A stretch of DNA of 64,000 bases from Lachnospiraceae bacterium (GCA_017439665.1 JAFSIS010000060.1:1-64000); one strand, 5' to 3'; positions 33,353 to 43,363 are shown, counted from the first letter of the stretch. Notes: generated by a model from the sequence alone, not told the origin. Numbers and translations: made by a program.

Positions 33353-35275
33353 TTACAGCTGAAATACTGCTGATCCAAAGGCCGGCAGGGTAAAGGCAAT
33401 GGAATAGGAACGTTCATCACATGCTTTCTTTTCCGGCATGATCTCTTTGGCAATCTTACCGCCCTTTCCGCCAAAGCGGACATCATCACTGTTGAGAAGC
33501 AGCCTGCATTTTTTCCGCCCCGGTACTCCAATCCGATAATCTTTCCAATCCATAGGGGTCATATTCATCACAAAGAGCAGTTTTTTCTTTCCGTCTGCCG
33601 ACTTGCGGATAAAGCTGTATACACTATGATCAGAGTCATTACAGTTTACCCACTCAAAACCACCCCAGTCATTATCGATCTCATACATGGCAGGATTAGA
33701 AGTATAGAGCTCCAAAAGCTCCTTTACATATTCCTGCATTCCCTTATTCAAGGGATTTTCCAGTAAAAACCAGTCCAGCTCACGGGCCTCGCTCCACTCT
33801 CTTTCCTGACCAAACTCCTGACCCATGAAGAGCAGCTTCTTCCCTGCATGTCCGAACATAAAGGTATATCCGGTACGCAGATTGGCATATTTATCCACCT
33901 GATAGCCTGGCATTTTATTCACCATGGAGCATTTCAGATGTACTACCTCATCATGGGAAAGAGGTAAAATGTAGTTCTCTGCACTGTTGTAGCTCATGGC
34001 AAAGGTCATTCCGTAATGAGCATTCTTTTTAAAATAAGGATCCAGTTTCATATACTCACAGAAATCATGCATCCAGCCCATATTCCATTTGAAGGAAAAG
34101 CCCAGTCCACCCTCCTCCAGCTTACCGGTGACCATGGGCCACGCAGTAGACTCCTCTGCAATCGTCATTACACCCGGATATGTACCATGAATAATGGAAT
34201 TAAAATGCTTGAAAAATTCAATGGCTTCCAGATTCTTGTTCTCACCATATTTATTGGCCACCCATTCTCCATCCCTTTTTCCATAATCCAGATACAGCAT
34301 GGATGCCACCGCATCCACCCGAAGGCCGTCAATATGAAATTCCCTGATCCAGAACAGAGCATTGGCAATCAGGAAATTTTTCACCTCAGTCTTGCCGTAA
34401 TTGAAGATCTTGGTTCCCCAGTCGGGATGTTCTCCCAGCCTCTTATCCGGATGCTCATATAAACAGGTCCCGTCAAATTCTGCCAGACCATGGGCATCTT
34501 TGGGAAAATGCGCAGGCACCCAGTCCAGGATCACTCCGATCTTGTTGCGGTGAAGCGTATTGATCAGATACATAAAATCTTCAGGTGTACCATAGCGGGA
34601 AGTAGGCGCATAATAACCGGTCACCTGATAACCCCAGGAACCATCAAAAGGATGCTCCGCTATTCCCATCAGCTCCACATGGGTATATTTCATTTTCTGT
34701 AAATATTCTACAATACGGTCTGCAAACTGACGATAATTATAAAATCCTTCCACCGTTTTGTCAGGATGCTTCATCCAGGAACCAATATGGCATTCATAAA
34801 TTGCCAGTGGCTCTTTATTCATGTCCTTCTTATCCCGTTCGGTCATCCAGCCGGCATCTGTCCACTTAAACCGGCTGATATCCGTAGTTTTGGAAGCCGT
34901 TCCCGGACGCATCTCTGCCTCATTGGCATAGGGATCAGCTTTATACAGCTTATTTCCTTCCGGAGTAATGATCAGATACTTATACAGCTCCCCCGTTCCT
35001 ACTCCGGGGAAAAATCCGGAAAAAATTCCTCCCGGTCCTAACCGTTTAAGCGGATGGCTGGTTTCATTCCATCCGTTGAAGGTTCCAATAACATGAACGG
35101 TCTCAGCATTAGGAGCCCATACGGCAAAATGCATTCCTTCCTCTCCATTTTCACAGGACAGGTGAGCTCCCAGCTTTTTATAAATGTCGTAATGGGTTCC
35201 CTCGGCAAATAAATATTCATCATCCCTGGAAATAAAAACCTGCTTTGGAACACTCTTCTTCTGTTTAACCGACAT
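33353..35275 (-). CDS. glgB: 1,4-alpha-glucan branching enzyme
   Basis: This 640-residue GH13 enzyme introduces alpha-1,6 branches into glycogen. It has an N-terminal CBM48-like domain ('HFAVWAPNAETVHVIGTFNGW') and the catalytic barrel with 'GVILDWVPAHFPKD', 'GLRVDAVASMLYLDYG' (nucleophile Asp), 'TIAEESTAWP' (acid/base Glu) and 'LPLSHDEVVH' (transition-state Asp). The start at 35275 has AGAGGA 4 bases upstream; the frame is open 33 bases further. No other glycogen gene is in the window. It follows the TPR/AAA-like gene by 37 bases and is probably co-transcribed with it. Confidence 0.96.
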   Translation of the reverse strand: MSVKQKKSVPKQVFISRDDEYLFAEGTHYDIYKKLGAHLSCENGEEGMHFAVWAPNAETVHVIGTFNGWNETSHPLKRLGPGGIFSGFFPGVGTGELYKYLIITPEGNKLYKADPYANEAEMRPGTASKTTDISRFKWTDAGWMTERDKKDMNKEPLAIYECHIGSWMKHPDKTVEGFYNYRQFADRIVEYLQKMKYTHVELMGIAEHPFDGSWGYQVTGYYAPTSRYGTPEDFMYLINTLHRNKIGVILDWVPAHFPKDAHGLAEFDGTCLYEHPDKRLGEHPDWGTKIFNYGKTEVKNFLIANALFWIREFHIDGLRVDAVASMLYLDYGKRDGEWVANKYGENKNLEAIEFFKHFNSIIHGTYPGVMTIAEESTAWPMVTGKLEEGGLGFSFKWNMGWMHDFCEYMKLDPYFKKNAHYGMTFAMSYNSAENYILPLSHDEVVHLKCSMVNKMPGYQVDKYANLRTGYTFMFGHAGKKLLFMGQEFGQEREWSEARELDWFLLENPLNKGMQEYVKELLELYTSNPAMYEIDNDWGGFEWVNCNDSDHSVYSFIRKSADGKKKLLFVMNMTPMDWKDYRIGVPGRKKCRLLLNSDDVRFGGKGGKIAKEIMPEKKACDERSYSIAFTLPAFGSAVFQL

Positions 35276-35312
35276 ATTTCCTCTCATTTCCGCTGCACAG
35301 GCAGCCATCTAT

Positions 35313-37811
35313 CTACATAAAATCTTTTTCTCTTAAAATGATCATATCTTCGTTATCATAACGTTTACCCAGGATCAGATCAAAGAAATGTTTAAGATTC
35401 TTGCGATCTGCATGGGCGATTGCCTCATCCACCAGTTCCCTGACCTCTGCTACAGTAACAATATGGTCACTGGTCTGTCTGTCTTCAATCCGGGTCTGAA
35501 GGGCCAGCATTCCCAGCTCATCGATAGAATACTCCATATGGTAAGCATACTGCCTTCCATATTCTGCCAAAGCACCATTGTTCAGCTCTTCAATCTCTAT
35601 CCTTGCATTAAAGAAAGTATCCATAGCCGGGTAGGCTGCCAGCATACGTTTTACAGCCTTCTTGTTATCCTCCAGGATCACTACGATTCCGGTCTGTTCC
35701 TGATTCAGTGCTTTCAACAGCTTGGTTACCGCCTGACTGCTCATCCCACTGGCTTTTTCAATGATCAGACCGCCATTATTCAGCTTGGCGATGGTTCCTT
35801 CCATATTTTTGCTGTTCAAGGAAGCTCCTGTCACTTTAGCGATCACTCCGGAAAAATTGGCATCCGTCATCTGAATATCCTTCATGATATTCTTTGCCAG
35901 ATTTATCGTTCCTGAGGCTCCTTCCCCAATGACGATCACGTTTCCGGTATAAGCAGCAAGACTGATCCTGTCCAGTGCCTGCATAAACCGTCTGCGTCCG
36001 CCTTTGGTCTGGATATAGGCTCCGAAAAGTGCTTTTTCTTCCTCTGTCAGTTCCCGGATATTATCCTGCTGGATATTATCCTGCACTTCCTCCTGACCAC
36101 TTTCCGGATCTCTTTCCTCCTGTTCCCCGGAAGCCTTCTCCACTTTCACAGCTTCTCCATCTTCCGCCATATCCCTTTCTTTGTGGATATGATCATCTAT
36201 TTTTTCAGTCTCTTCTGACAGACTTTCTTCTTCCTCATCTTCTCCTTCAGATAAAGCCGGATCCTGTTCTTCAATTTCTTCCAGCTCTTCTACCTCGGGA
36301 AGATCCTCAGTTTCTGCATCATTCACTTCTTCTGCTATTGCAGAAGCTGCCTTTGGCAGAACTTCCTCTTCCTTAATTTCCCGGCGGGGTCTGGATTCTT
36401 CCACAGGCATATTTTCCTTTTCCAATTGCTCCAGAATTCCATCCCGGATGGTTTCTTCAAAATTGGTAAACATACTTCCCGTCTGGGCAAGTACCTTCTC
36501 CGTCAGCTGGGCTCTTCGTTTCTCCTCATTTTCTTTTTTTGCCTTTTCCCACTCAACCAGAACGTCCTCAATATTCATCTGGCCGGTGATCTGCTTCTCT
36601 ACCTTGATATCCTCCGGTACTACCAGACTGATCTGTCCGTCATATTCCTGGGACAAATATCCTGCCATACGGGAAGGAACCTCATCCGGTATCGATACTG
36701 CCGCTTCTATGGGTTCTACCAATGGACGGCTCATAATCTCTTTAATGGAAGGGATATCTTTAATAGAAGGAATTTCTTTTGTAACCTCCGCTACCGGTCC
36801 CCTTCTCTCTTCCTGCCGGATTATTTCTTTTACCTCTATCTGTTCCTTCACAGGTGAGGGCAGCATGTCAGGCTTAAGCTCTCCGGCTATTTCCGTAGTA
36901 TTATCTTCAAAAAATACTTCCTGGACACTTCCTGCCGTATCGTACATAGGAGCCATGATCTGACCGGTGACCGTTCCCAGGCTTTCCTGCACAGGCTCAG
37001 ATGTCGGCAGCTGAAGAATATCTGCAGCCCGGCTGGCTTCTTCGGGACTTAATACCTCATTCACATATTCGGCCAGATTCTTCTGCAGATTAATGGTATC
37101 GTACTCTCCCAGCTTCATCGGCTGAACCTGAATATCCAGCTCTTCAGGCTGTGACTTTGTTTCTTCCGCCGCAGGACTGGAAGGAAGCACTTTCTTTCCT
37201 TTCACGAGACGCTCATAATTTGCCTGCTGGACAGCACTTAAGGGTTCATGGAGCATCTTTAGTTCCATGGCCTTTTTCACATATCTGCCGTCACTGAACC
37301 ACAGGATCAATTGATCACACTCTTCTACACACTTGGTGGCCAGACCAATGCGGTGATACAGATAGGCCAGCTCATAACCCCATTTTTCACGGTAATCCCT
37401 CTTCTTCAGCTCTTCCAGTACAGCAATCCTTTCCTCCAGGCTGACATCCTCAGCCTCATAAATTTTATACTGCAGGATATACTTTCCACTGTCCATGGGT
37501 GCCAGTTGTACATATTTCTTGCAGTATTCAAGTGCCTCTGCAGTCTCCCCCAGCTTGGTACAGAGTTCACAGAGAGAGTAGAGGATCATTCTCCCTCCGG
37601 GATGGCGTTCATAGGCCATCAGCAAAAGCTCCTTGCTCTCCTTATATCGACGGTTTATTTTATACAGATCGCTGACCGTACACAGCATGGCTACACTTCG
37701 TACGCGATTCCAGTCGATTTGATCTGCAATTTTGACCGCCTTCTGAAATTCTCTTTTAGAAATTAACGATTTAATCTCTTCTGCTTTCAGCTTATATTCC
37801 TGCTTGTCCAA
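35313..37811 (-). CDS. TPR protein with degenerate CbxX/SpoVK-like AAA domain
   Basis: The 832-residue protein starts at TTG (37811) with GAGGTG 6 bases upstream. Residues 1-200 contain tetratricopeptide-like helices ('KESKELLLMAYERHPGG', 'EALEYCKKYVQLAP'). The middle is an acidic, low-complexity region. The last 230 residues look like an AAA domain of the CbxX/SpoVK type, with 'GIVVILEDNKKAVKRMLAAYP' in the place of the sensor segment. The nucleotide-binding site is altered: 'IGEGASGTINLAK' lacks the Walker A lysine. It is probably not an active ATPase. It lies directly upstream of glgB. Confidence 0.65.
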   Translation of the reverse strand: MDKQEYKLKAEEIKSLISKREFQKAVKIADQIDWNRVRSVAMLCTVSDLYKINRRYKESKELLLMAYERHPGGRMILYSLCELCTKLGETAEALEYCKKYVQLAPMDSGKYILQYKIYEAEDVSLEERIAVLEELKKRDYREKWGYELAYLYHRIGLATKCVEECDQLILWFSDGRYVKKAMELKMLHEPLSAVQQANYERLVKGKKVLPSSPAAEETKSQPEELDIQVQPMKLGEYDTINLQKNLAEYVNEVLSPEEASRAADILQLPTSEPVQESLGTVTGQIMAPMYDTAGSVQEVFFEDNTTEIAGELKPDMLPSPVKEQIEVKEIIRQEERRGPVAEVTKEIPSIKDIPSIKEIMSRPLVEPIEAAVSIPDEVPSRMAGYLSQEYDGQISLVVPEDIKVEKQITGQMNIEDVLVEWEKAKKENEEKRRAQLTEKVLAQTGSMFTNFEETIRDGILEQLEKENMPVEESRPRREIKEEEVLPKAASAIAEEVNDAETEDLPEVEELEEIEEQDPALSEGEDEEEESLSEETEKIDDHIHKERDMAEDGEAVKVEKASGEQEERDPESGQEEVQDNIQQDNIRELTEEEKALFGAYIQTKGGRRRFMQALDRISLAAYTGNVIVIGEGASGTINLAKNIMKDIQMTDANFSGVIAKVTGASLNSKNMEGTIAKLNNGGLIIEKASGMSSQAVTKLLKALNQEQTGIVVILEDNKKAVKRMLAAYPAMDTFFNARIEIEELNNGALAEYGRQYAYHMEYSIDELGMLALQTRIEDRQTSDHIVTVAEVRELVDEAIAHADRKNLKHFFDLILGKRYDNEDMIILREKDFM

Positions 37812-37870
37812 AACAGCACCTCAACGTAAATCTATATTTTGTGTCCAGTAACCCATTTTTAATCCCATCT

Positions 37871-37899
37871 AGTGTATCATAGCCCATATAAAAATACAA
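37871..37899 (-). promoter_or_regulatory. Promoter of the TPR/AAA-like gene
   Basis: Minus-strand TTGTAT (37894-37899), a 17-base spacer and TACACT (37871-37876) with a TGA extension. Its -35 box overlaps the T-run of the upstream terminator. Confidence 0.5.
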
Positions 37900-37935
37900 G
37901 GAAGATATCCTTATCTTAAAGGTTATCTTCCTTGT
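37890..37935 (-). terminator. Terminator of the zinc-ribbon membrane protein gene
   Basis: Minus-strand ACAAGGAAGATA and TATCTTCCTTGT form a perfect 12-base-pair stem with a 16-base loop, followed by ATTTTTATA. Confidence 0.9.
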
Positions 37936-37978
37936 TATCTTGCCGGATTTATCGGAAAACTATTCCCCGAAATATTTA

Positions 37979-38365
37979 TCATGTCCGCCGGATCATTTTT
38001 TTGCCGCACATAGGGCAGGTGATCTCGATTTTTCCCTTACCCCTGGGTACTCTGATCTTACGTTTACAGCCCTTACAGCAGTAGATCTTATGGGTTTTTC
38101 GCATGGACAGCCGGAGCTTTAAGAACTGAACTTTCTGTAAAAATCTGCGGTTTTCCTCCCGCCGCTTATAGACATTTTTTGAAAGAATCCTGAAAAGGCT
38201 GTATAAAAGGCCCATCCAGGCAATAATTTCCAGAAGAGAAAAACGCAGCCAGACTCCCAGTATATACAGAATAAAGGAGGCATAAAATACTGCCAGCTCC
38301 AGCTCATCCCTTCCGTTCCTTCCGATCATAAATCGTTGTATATGCCATTTCAGTTTATTCCACAT
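37979..38365 (-). CDS. Small membrane protein with C-terminal zinc ribbon
   Basis: The protein has 128 residues from the ATG at 38365 (AGGAAG upstream). Two hydrophobic segments (about residues 24-42 and 45-60) follow a basic N-terminus. The C-terminal part is very basic and has four cysteines in two pairs, CKGC and CPMC, spaced as in a zinc ribbon ('YCCKGCKRKIRVPRG' and 'EITCPMCGKKM'). It may be a membrane-bound nucleic-acid or protein-binding factor. I do not recognise a named family. It has its own promoter and terminator. Confidence 0.75.
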   Translation of the reverse strand: MWNKLKWHIQRFMIGRNGRDELELAVFYASFILYILGVWLRFSLLEIIAWMGLLYSLFRILSKNVYKRREENRRFLQKVQFLKLRLSMRKTHKIYCCKGCKRKIRVPRGKGKIEITCPMCGKKMIRRT

Positions 38366-38432
38366 TCCTGCTTCCTTTCCACCGGATCTTGAGATACATC
38401 CTTTGTCTCCTACCCTGTTTTTACACATATAT

Positions 38433-38460
38433 ACTATAACACAGTAAAAAAAGAATGCAA
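38433..38460 (-). promoter_or_regulatory. Promoter of the zinc-ribbon membrane protein gene
   Basis: Minus-strand TTGCAT (38455-38460), a 16-base spacer and TATAGT (38433-38438) with a TGT extension. Confidence 0.65.
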
Positions 38461-38517
38461 TAAAGATTATTTTCTTTTAAGAAAATACAGATATTTTTTA
38501 GAACCCGTTAAAATCTT

Positions 38518-38546
38518 TTGCAGTATTCCTGCCTCTATGATATGAT
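38518..38546 (+). promoter_or_regulatory. Promoter of the ABC-F gene
   Basis: Plus-strand TTGCAG (38518-38523), a 17-base spacer and TATGAT (38541-38546) with a TGA extension. It gives a leader of about 90 bases. Confidence 0.6.
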
Positions 38547-38568
38547 ACCCTTGTTTATGCGCAGGTAA

Positions 38569-38627
38569 TGCCGGCTTTTAATAAAAACCCATGGCCGGCA
38601 GGAATAATCAAGCAGCTGTCGAAACAG
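38569..38627 (+). promoter_or_regulatory. Structured leader of the ABC-F gene
   Basis: The leader has TGCCGGC (38569-38575) pairing with GCCGGCA (38594-38600), then GCTGT-CGAA-ACAGC (38614-38627), before the GAGGAA ribosome site. Antibiotic-resistance ABC-F genes are often controlled by leader attenuation. Here no T-run follows either stem, so attenuation of transcription is not evident and a translational effect would be needed. Confidence 0.35.
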
Positions 38628-38644
38628 CAGAAATGTGAGGAATT

Positions 38645-40201
38645 ATGAGTATACTTAATGTGGAGCATCTCACCCATGGCTTCGGAGACAGGGCCATTTT
38701 TAACGACGTTTCCTTCCGTCTTTTAAAGGGTGAGCATATTGGCCTTATCGGTGCCAACGGTGAGGGAAAATCCACCTTTATGAATATCATTACCGGTAAG
38801 CTTATGCCTGATGAAGGAAAGGTGGAATGGGCAAAAAATGTCCGCGTAGGCTACCTGGACCAGCATACGGCATTAAAGCCCGGAATGACTATCCGGGACG
38901 TGCTGGCTTCTGCCTTCGACTTTCTTTTTGAACTGGAGACCCAGATGAATGAAATCTGTGACAAAATGGGAGAAGCCTCTGAAGAGGAGCTGGAAGCTTA
39001 TCTGGAGGAGCTGGGTACCATCCAGGATCTTTTGACCGTACATGATTTTTATCTGATCGATTCCAAGGTAGAGGAGGTAGGCCGTGCCCTGGGTCTTGCC
39101 GATATCGGTCTGGATAAAGAAGTCAGTGATTTAAGCGGCGGCCAGCGTACCAAGGTTCTTTTAGGCAAGCTCTTACTGGAAAAACCGGATATCCTTCTTC
39201 TGGATGAGCCTACCAACTACCTGGATGCTGAACATATTGAATGGCTGAAACGGTATCTGAATGAATATGAGAATGCTTTTATCCTGATCTCTCACGATAT
39301 TCCTTTTTTAAACAGTGTCATCAACCTGATCTACCATATGGATAATCAGGAGCTGAACCGCTATGTGGGCGATTACGATAAATTCCAGGAGGTTTATGCC
39401 ATGAAAAAGGCTCAACTGGAAGCAGCTTACACCAGACAGCAGAAAGAAATTGCTGATCTGAAGGATTTTGTGGCCAGAAACAAGGCCCGTGTAGCCACCC
39501 GGAATATGGCCATGTCCCGCCAGAAAAAGCTGGATAAAATGGAAATGATCGAGCTGGCGGCCGAAAAGCCCAAGCCGGAATTTCGCTTCAAGGAGGCGCG
39601 TACTCCCGGAAGATATATTTTCCAGACGAAGGATCTGGTGATCGGCTATGATGAACCTCTTTCCAGCCCTCTCACTCTGGAAATGGAACGGGGAGAAAAA
39701 ATTGCCCTGATCGGCTCCAATGGTATCGGAAAGACCACTCTCTTAAAATCTATCCTGGGTCTTATCCCTTCTCTGGAAGGAAGTGTTGAACTGGATCACT
39801 ATCTGCACATTGGCTACTTTGAACAGGAAACAGCAGCAGGCATCGAGACTACCTGCCTGGAGGAGATCTGGCAGGAGTTTCCCGGCTTTACCCAGTATGA
39901 GGTACGTTCTGCCCTGGCCAAATGCGGTCTTACCACCAAGCATATCGAAAGCAGGGTAAAGGTCTTAAGCGGTGGTGAACAGGCAAAGGTAAGATTATGC
40001 AAACTGATCAACCGGGAAACCAATGTACTTTTGCTGGATGAGCCTACCAACCATTTGGATGTAGATGCCAAAGAAGAATTACAACGTGCCTTAAAAGCCT
40101 ATAAAGGCAGTCTCCTGATGGTCTGCCATGAACCGGAATTCTATGAAGGCTGGGCTTCCAGGGTGTGGGACTGCAGCAAGTGGACGACGAAGATTTTCTA
40201 A
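38645..40201 (+). CDS. ABC-F family ATPase (ribosome-associated type)
   Basis: The 518-residue protein has two ATP-binding cassettes and no membrane segments: Walker A 'GANGEGKST' with signature '[13 protein letters not shown]' and '[14 protein letters not shown]', and Walker A 'GSNGIGKTT' with signature '[11 protein letters not shown]' and '[14 protein letters not shown]'. Between them is the charged interdomain linker ('[20 protein letters not shown]') that reaches the ribosomal P/A sites in ABC-F proteins. It is closest in pattern to the YbiT/YkpA group of translation factors, although resistance to ribosome drugs cannot be excluded. It ends in a 4-base overlap with the convergent deoB gene. 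Confidence 0.9.
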   Translation: MSILNVEHLTHGFGDRAIFNDVSFRLLKGEHIGLIGANGEGKSTFMNIITGKLMPDEGKVEWAKNVRVGYLDQHTALKPGMTIRDVLASAFDFLFELETQMNEICDKMGEASEEELEAYLEELGTIQDLLTVHDFYLIDSKVEEVGRALGLADIGLDKEVSDLSGGQRTKVLLGKLLLEKPDILLLDEPTNYLDAEHIEWLKRYLNEYENAFILISHDIPFLNSVINLIYHMDNQELNRYVGDYDKFQEVYAMKKAQLEAAYTRQQKEIADLKDFVARNKARVATRNMAMSRQKKLDKMEMIELAAEKPKPEFRFKEARTPGRYIFQTKDLVIGYDEPLSSPLTLEMERGEKIALIGSNGIGKTTLLKSILGLIPSLEGSVELDHYLHIGYFEQETAAGIETTCLEEIWQEFPGFTQYEVRSALAKCGLTTKHIESRVKVLSGGEQAKVRLCKLINRETNVLLLDEPTNHLDVDAKEELQRALKAYKGSLLMVCHEPEFYEGWASRVWDCSKWTTKIF

Positions 40202-41388
40202 ATCAGATTTCCCAAAAGAGAAGTACCAATGGTTCCCTCCGGCATCTTTACACCAAAGTTTTCAGCCACAGTAGCTCCGATCACAGCAAAGCTGTCTGTT
40301 TCGGGCAGACTTCCGCTTCCCTTCATAGACTTTGACCAGGCCAGGAAAGGAACCTTCTCCCTGGTATGGTCCGTTCCCGTATAGGTAGGATCGTTTCCAT
40401 GATCAGCAGTGATGATCAACAGATCATCCTCTTTTAAGGTTTCCATAAGAATTCCCAGCTTTTCGTCAAATTTCTCTATTTCTCTGGCATATCCTTCAGG
40501 ATTTCTCCGATGTCCCCAGAGAGCATCAAAATCTACCAGGTTCACGAAGCACAGACCGGTGAATTCTTTTCCGGCAAGCTCTATGGTCTGCTCCATTCCA
40601 TGAACGGAGGACTGTGATTTATGGGCCTCCGTAATCCCTTCTCCGTCAAAAATATCCTTGATCTTTCCCACGGAGATGACCGTAAAGCCTCCCGCCTTTA
40701 AGGCGTCCATAGCCGTTTTTCCAAAAGGCTTTAAGGCATAATCATGGCGGTTGCTGGTACGCTTGAATTCCCCTTTTTTCTTTCCTACATAGGGTCTGGC
40801 AATGACCCGGCCCACCTTCCATTCGTCCTTCATGGTCAGCTCTCTTGCGATCTCGCAGCAGCGGTATAACTCCTCCAGGCCAAAGGTCTCCTCATTTCCG
40901 CAGATCTGCAGTACCGAATCCGCTGAGGTATAGACGATCATATGCCCGGTAGCGATCTCTTCCTCTGCCAGCTCCTCCAGAATCTCGGTTCCGCTGGCAC
41001 TCTTATTTCCGATGATCTTTCTGCCCGTTCTTTCCTCCAGCTCTTTGATCAGCTCCGGTGGGAATCCTGTATCGGTAAAGGTCTGGAAGGGTGTGGTCAC
41101 CTCCAGCCCCATCATCTCCCAGTGACCGGTCATGGTGTCCTTACCCTTGCTCTGTTCCTTCATTTTTGTGTAATAGCCCATGGGCCTTTCCACTGCCGGA
41201 ACCTGTTTTAAAGGAATGATATTGGCCATTCCCAGCTTCTGCAGGTTGGGAATGGTAAATTCATCAACTGCTTCGGATATATGACCCAGAGTATTCACTC
41301 CTACATCTCCAAAATCTGCTGAATCCGGCATTTCTCCTACTCCCAGGGAATCCACCACCAGGACGAATATTCGTTTATATTTTCCCAT
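40198..41388 (-). CDS. deoB: Phosphopentomutase
   Basis: This 396-residue metalloenzyme of the alkaline phosphatase superfamily converts (deoxy)ribose 1-phosphate to the 5-phosphate. Seen are '[20 protein letters not shown]', '[15 protein letters not shown]' with the catalytic threonine, and '[19 protein letters not shown]' with metal ligands. The start has AAGGAG upstream. It is the last gene of the nucleoside operon, 11 bases after deoC. No terminator is visible; its stop codon overlaps the end of the ABC-F gene on the other strand. Confidence 0.97.
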   Translation of the reverse strand: MGKYKRIFVLVVDSLGVGEMPDSADFGDVGVNTLGHISEAVDEFTIPNLQKLGMANIIPLKQVPAVERPMGYYTKMKEQSKGKDTMTGHWEMMGLEVTTPFQTFTDTGFPPELIKELEERTGRKIIGNKSASGTEILEELAEEEIATGHMIVYTSADSVLQICGNEETFGLEELYRCCEIARELTMKDEWKVGRVIARPYVGKKKGEFKRTSNRHDYALKPFGKTAMDALKAGGFTVISVGKIKDIFDGEGITEAHKSQSSVHGMEQTIELAGKEFTGLCFVNLVDFDALWGHRRNPEGYAREIEKFDEKLGILMETLKEDDLLIITADHGNDPTYTGTDHTREKVPFLAWSKSMKGSGSLPETDSFAVIGATVAENFGVKMPEGTIGTSLLGNLI

Positions 41389-41399
41389 AAATAATCTCC

Positions 41400-42065
41400 T
41401 TAATATCCACCGGCCTCTTCATTTTTGATCAGTTTAATAATCCTGCTGGTTCCCAGCCGGTCTGCTCCCAGTTCAAGAAAATGCTCTGCATCCTTCATGG
41501 AAGAAATTCCTCCTGCCGCCTTCATCTTCACCTTAGGACCGATGTTGGCTGCGAAGAGAGCGATATCCTCAAAGGTAGCTCCGGCCGTAGAGAAACCCGT
41601 TGAGGTTTTGATATAATCTGCACCTGCAGCAGTAACGATCTCGCACATCTTTACCTTTTCATCCTGGGTAAGAAGACAGGTTTCAATGATCACCTTCAGA
41701 ATCTTTTCCCCGCAGACCTTCTTCAGTATACGGATTTCTTCCTCGATCAGATCATATTTCTTATCCTTCAGCCACCCGATATTGATCACCATATCGATTT
41801 CTCTGGCACCATTATTCAGGGCATCTCTGGTTTCAAACTCCTTTACTGCCGTCGTCATATATCCATTGGGAAAACCGATAACCGTGCACACGGCTACTCT
41901 TTCCTTAAGATATTCACTGGCCTGCTTTACATAGCTGGGGGGAATACATACACTGGCCGTTTGATAAGCGAGTGCGTCATCACAGATCTGTTTGATCTCT
42001 TCCCAGGTTGCCGTCTGGGTAAGCAGGGTATGGTCTACATGCTTCAGAATTTCTCTATTCTTCAT
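41400..42065 (-). CDS. deoC: Deoxyribose-phosphate aldolase
   Basis: This 221-residue TIM-barrel enzyme cleaves deoxyribose 5-phosphate to glyceraldehyde 3-phosphate and acetaldehyde. The Schiff-base lysine is in '[17 protein letters not shown]', the second conserved lysine in '[10 protein letters not shown]', and the N-terminus reads '[16 protein letters not shown]'. The start has GGAAGGG upstream. It follows the BMP lipoprotein gene after an 80-base spacer with two hairpins, and precedes deoB. Confidence 0.97.
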   Translation of the reverse strand: MKNREILKHVDHTLLTQTATWEEIKQICDDALAYQTASVCIPPSYVKQASEYLKERVAVCTVIGFPNGYMTTAVKEFETRDALNNGAREIDMVINIGWLKDKKYDLIEEEIRILKKVCGEKILKVIIETCLLTQDEKVKMCEIVTAAGADYIKTSTGFSTAGATFEDIALFAANIGPKVKMKAAGGISSMKDAEHFLELGADRLGTSRIIKLIKNEEAGGY

Positions 42066-42093
42066 TTTCTTTCCCTTCCTATGGATAGAATTA

Positions 42094-42150
42094 CCCCGGC
42101 AGTAAGCCGGGGCCTTTCTTTTCCAAATAAGCCCTGTGCCGAAGCTTATT
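42094..42150 (-). other. Two stem-loops between the BMP lipoprotein gene and deoC
   Basis: AATAAGC...GCTTATT (42126-42150, covering the stop codon) is followed by CCCCGGC-TTACT-GCCGGGG (42094-42112). On the minus strand the second stem is followed by TAATTCT, a weak T-run. They probably protect the 3' end of the abundant lipoprotein message and reduce read-through into deoC-deoB. Confidence 0.55.
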
Positions 42151-43288
42151 TTATATTTTCAATTTCAACGATGGAAACAGGTACATCTGTAGGCTCTGCA
42201 CCAAGAGTATCATTTCCGATGGAGATCTCTCCACTCTTAATCGCTGCGAACACCTTGTCATAGTCTTCCTGGGTAAAGTTCTCAAACTTGGAGCTTTCCA
42301 TGGGAAGCTGGACACCGTCTTCTGCTGCAGTCAGAGTGGTACTGGTTCCTCCTGCAAAGGTTCCGTCGTAGAAGGAGGCCACCGCCTGATATACGGAGTT
42401 GGACAGGTTTTTCATTGAAGAGGTAATTACTGTCTCAGACTCTGCGGACTGATCGACATCTACACCAATGACTACCTTTCCTTCTCCTTCAGCCGCCGCC
42501 ATTACGGAGTTGCCCACTCCACCGCCACAGGCAAAGATACACTCAACACCTTCGGTATACCAGGATTTTGCAAGGGTCTGGTTCTCTGGTGAGGTATCAA
42601 AGTTGCCCACATAGGTGTACTTGATCTTCACATCACCTGCTGCAAGTCCCAGCTCTGCGGCTGCTGCCTCTGCTCCCTGAATATATCCGTAACCGAAACG
42701 GATAACTGCAGGTACAGCAATACCACCCATAAATCCAAGGTTACGATAGCCTTCCTTCACTGCCGCATAACCTGCCAGATATCCTGCCTGCTCCTCTGCA
42801 TAAAAAATGGAAACTACGTTATCGGCAATTTCAGTCGTTTTGTCCTTCGTCGGTGCTGCATCAATAATGACGAATTTTACATCCGGATATTTAGTCTGTG
42901 CTTCAAATATGGGTACCTCAAAAAGGAAACCGGGCGTAACGATCAGCTTTGCTCCGCCCTTCACCGCAAGGTCAATGGCTGCCAGGCAGGCTTCATCAGA
43001 TTTTTCTTCCGGCTGGTAGTATTTATAGCTGATTCCGTGTTCTTCTGCATACGCCTTCAGCCCTTCCCAGGATCCCTGATTGAAGGACTTATCATCAATG
43101 GTTCCTACGTCTGTGATCAGTGCCAGCTCATAGCCTCCTTCTGAACTGTCACCTGCTTCTTCCACACTTTCGCCTTCCTGAACCTCATTGGTTCCCTGAG
43201 GCTGTACAGCATCGTCTTTACTTACACAGCCTGTCAGGCTGAGTGCCATGGCCGCTGCCAAAAGCAAACTTACAATCTTCTTTTTCAT
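42146..43288 (-). CDS. BMP family nucleoside-binding lipoprotein (PnrA/NupN type)
   Basis: The 380-residue protein has a lipoprotein signal with lipobox LTGC, then an acidic linker, then a periplasmic-binding fold: '[26 protein letters not shown]', '[17 protein letters not shown]', '[21 protein letters not shown]', '[18 protein letters not shown]' and '[13 protein letters not shown]'. This is the Bmp/PnrA family, which binds nucleosides for ABC uptake. It is encoded in the same operon as the matching ATPase and permeases, but downstream of pdp rather than next to them. A small stable hairpin precedes its ribosome site. Confidence 0.93.
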   Translation of the reverse strand: MKKKIVSLLLAAAMALSLTGCVSKDDAVQPQGTNEVQEGESVEEAGDSSEGGYELALITDVGTIDDKSFNQGSWEGLKAYAEEHGISYKYYQPEEKSDEACLAAIDLAVKGGAKLIVTPGFLFEVPIFEAQTKYPDVKFVIIDAAPTKDKTTEIADNVVSIFYAEEQAGYLAGYAAVKEGYRNLGFMGGIAVPAVIRFGYGYIQGAEAAAAELGLAAGDVKIKYTYVGNFDTSPENQTLAKSWYTEGVECIFACGGGVGNSVMAAAEGEGKVVIGVDVDQSAESETVITSSMKNLSNSVYQAVASFYDGTFAGGTSTTLTAAEDGVQLPMESSKFENFTQEDYDKVFAAIKSGEISIGNDTLGAEPTDVPVSIVEIENIK

Positions 43289-43304
43289 TTTTCCTCCGTT
43301 TCTG

Positions 43305-43321
43305 CTGCCCTTTTGGCAGCC
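43305..43321 (-). other. Hairpin before the BMP lipoprotein gene
   Basis: Minus-strand GCTGCC-AAAAG-GGCAGC is a perfect 6-base-pair stem 17 bases before the lipoprotein start and just before its GGAGG. It resembles in form the hairpin before the flp gene and may act as a 5' stabiliser or processing site. Confidence 0.45.
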
Positions 43322-43363
43322 CTTCTTTGTTATACAGAATGGTCTTCTCTTAACGACTTTATG

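Noticed and set aside
38557-38568. Tiny upstream frame (ATG CGC AGG TAA) in the ABC-F leader
   Set aside because: No ribosome site and only three codons; likely chance.
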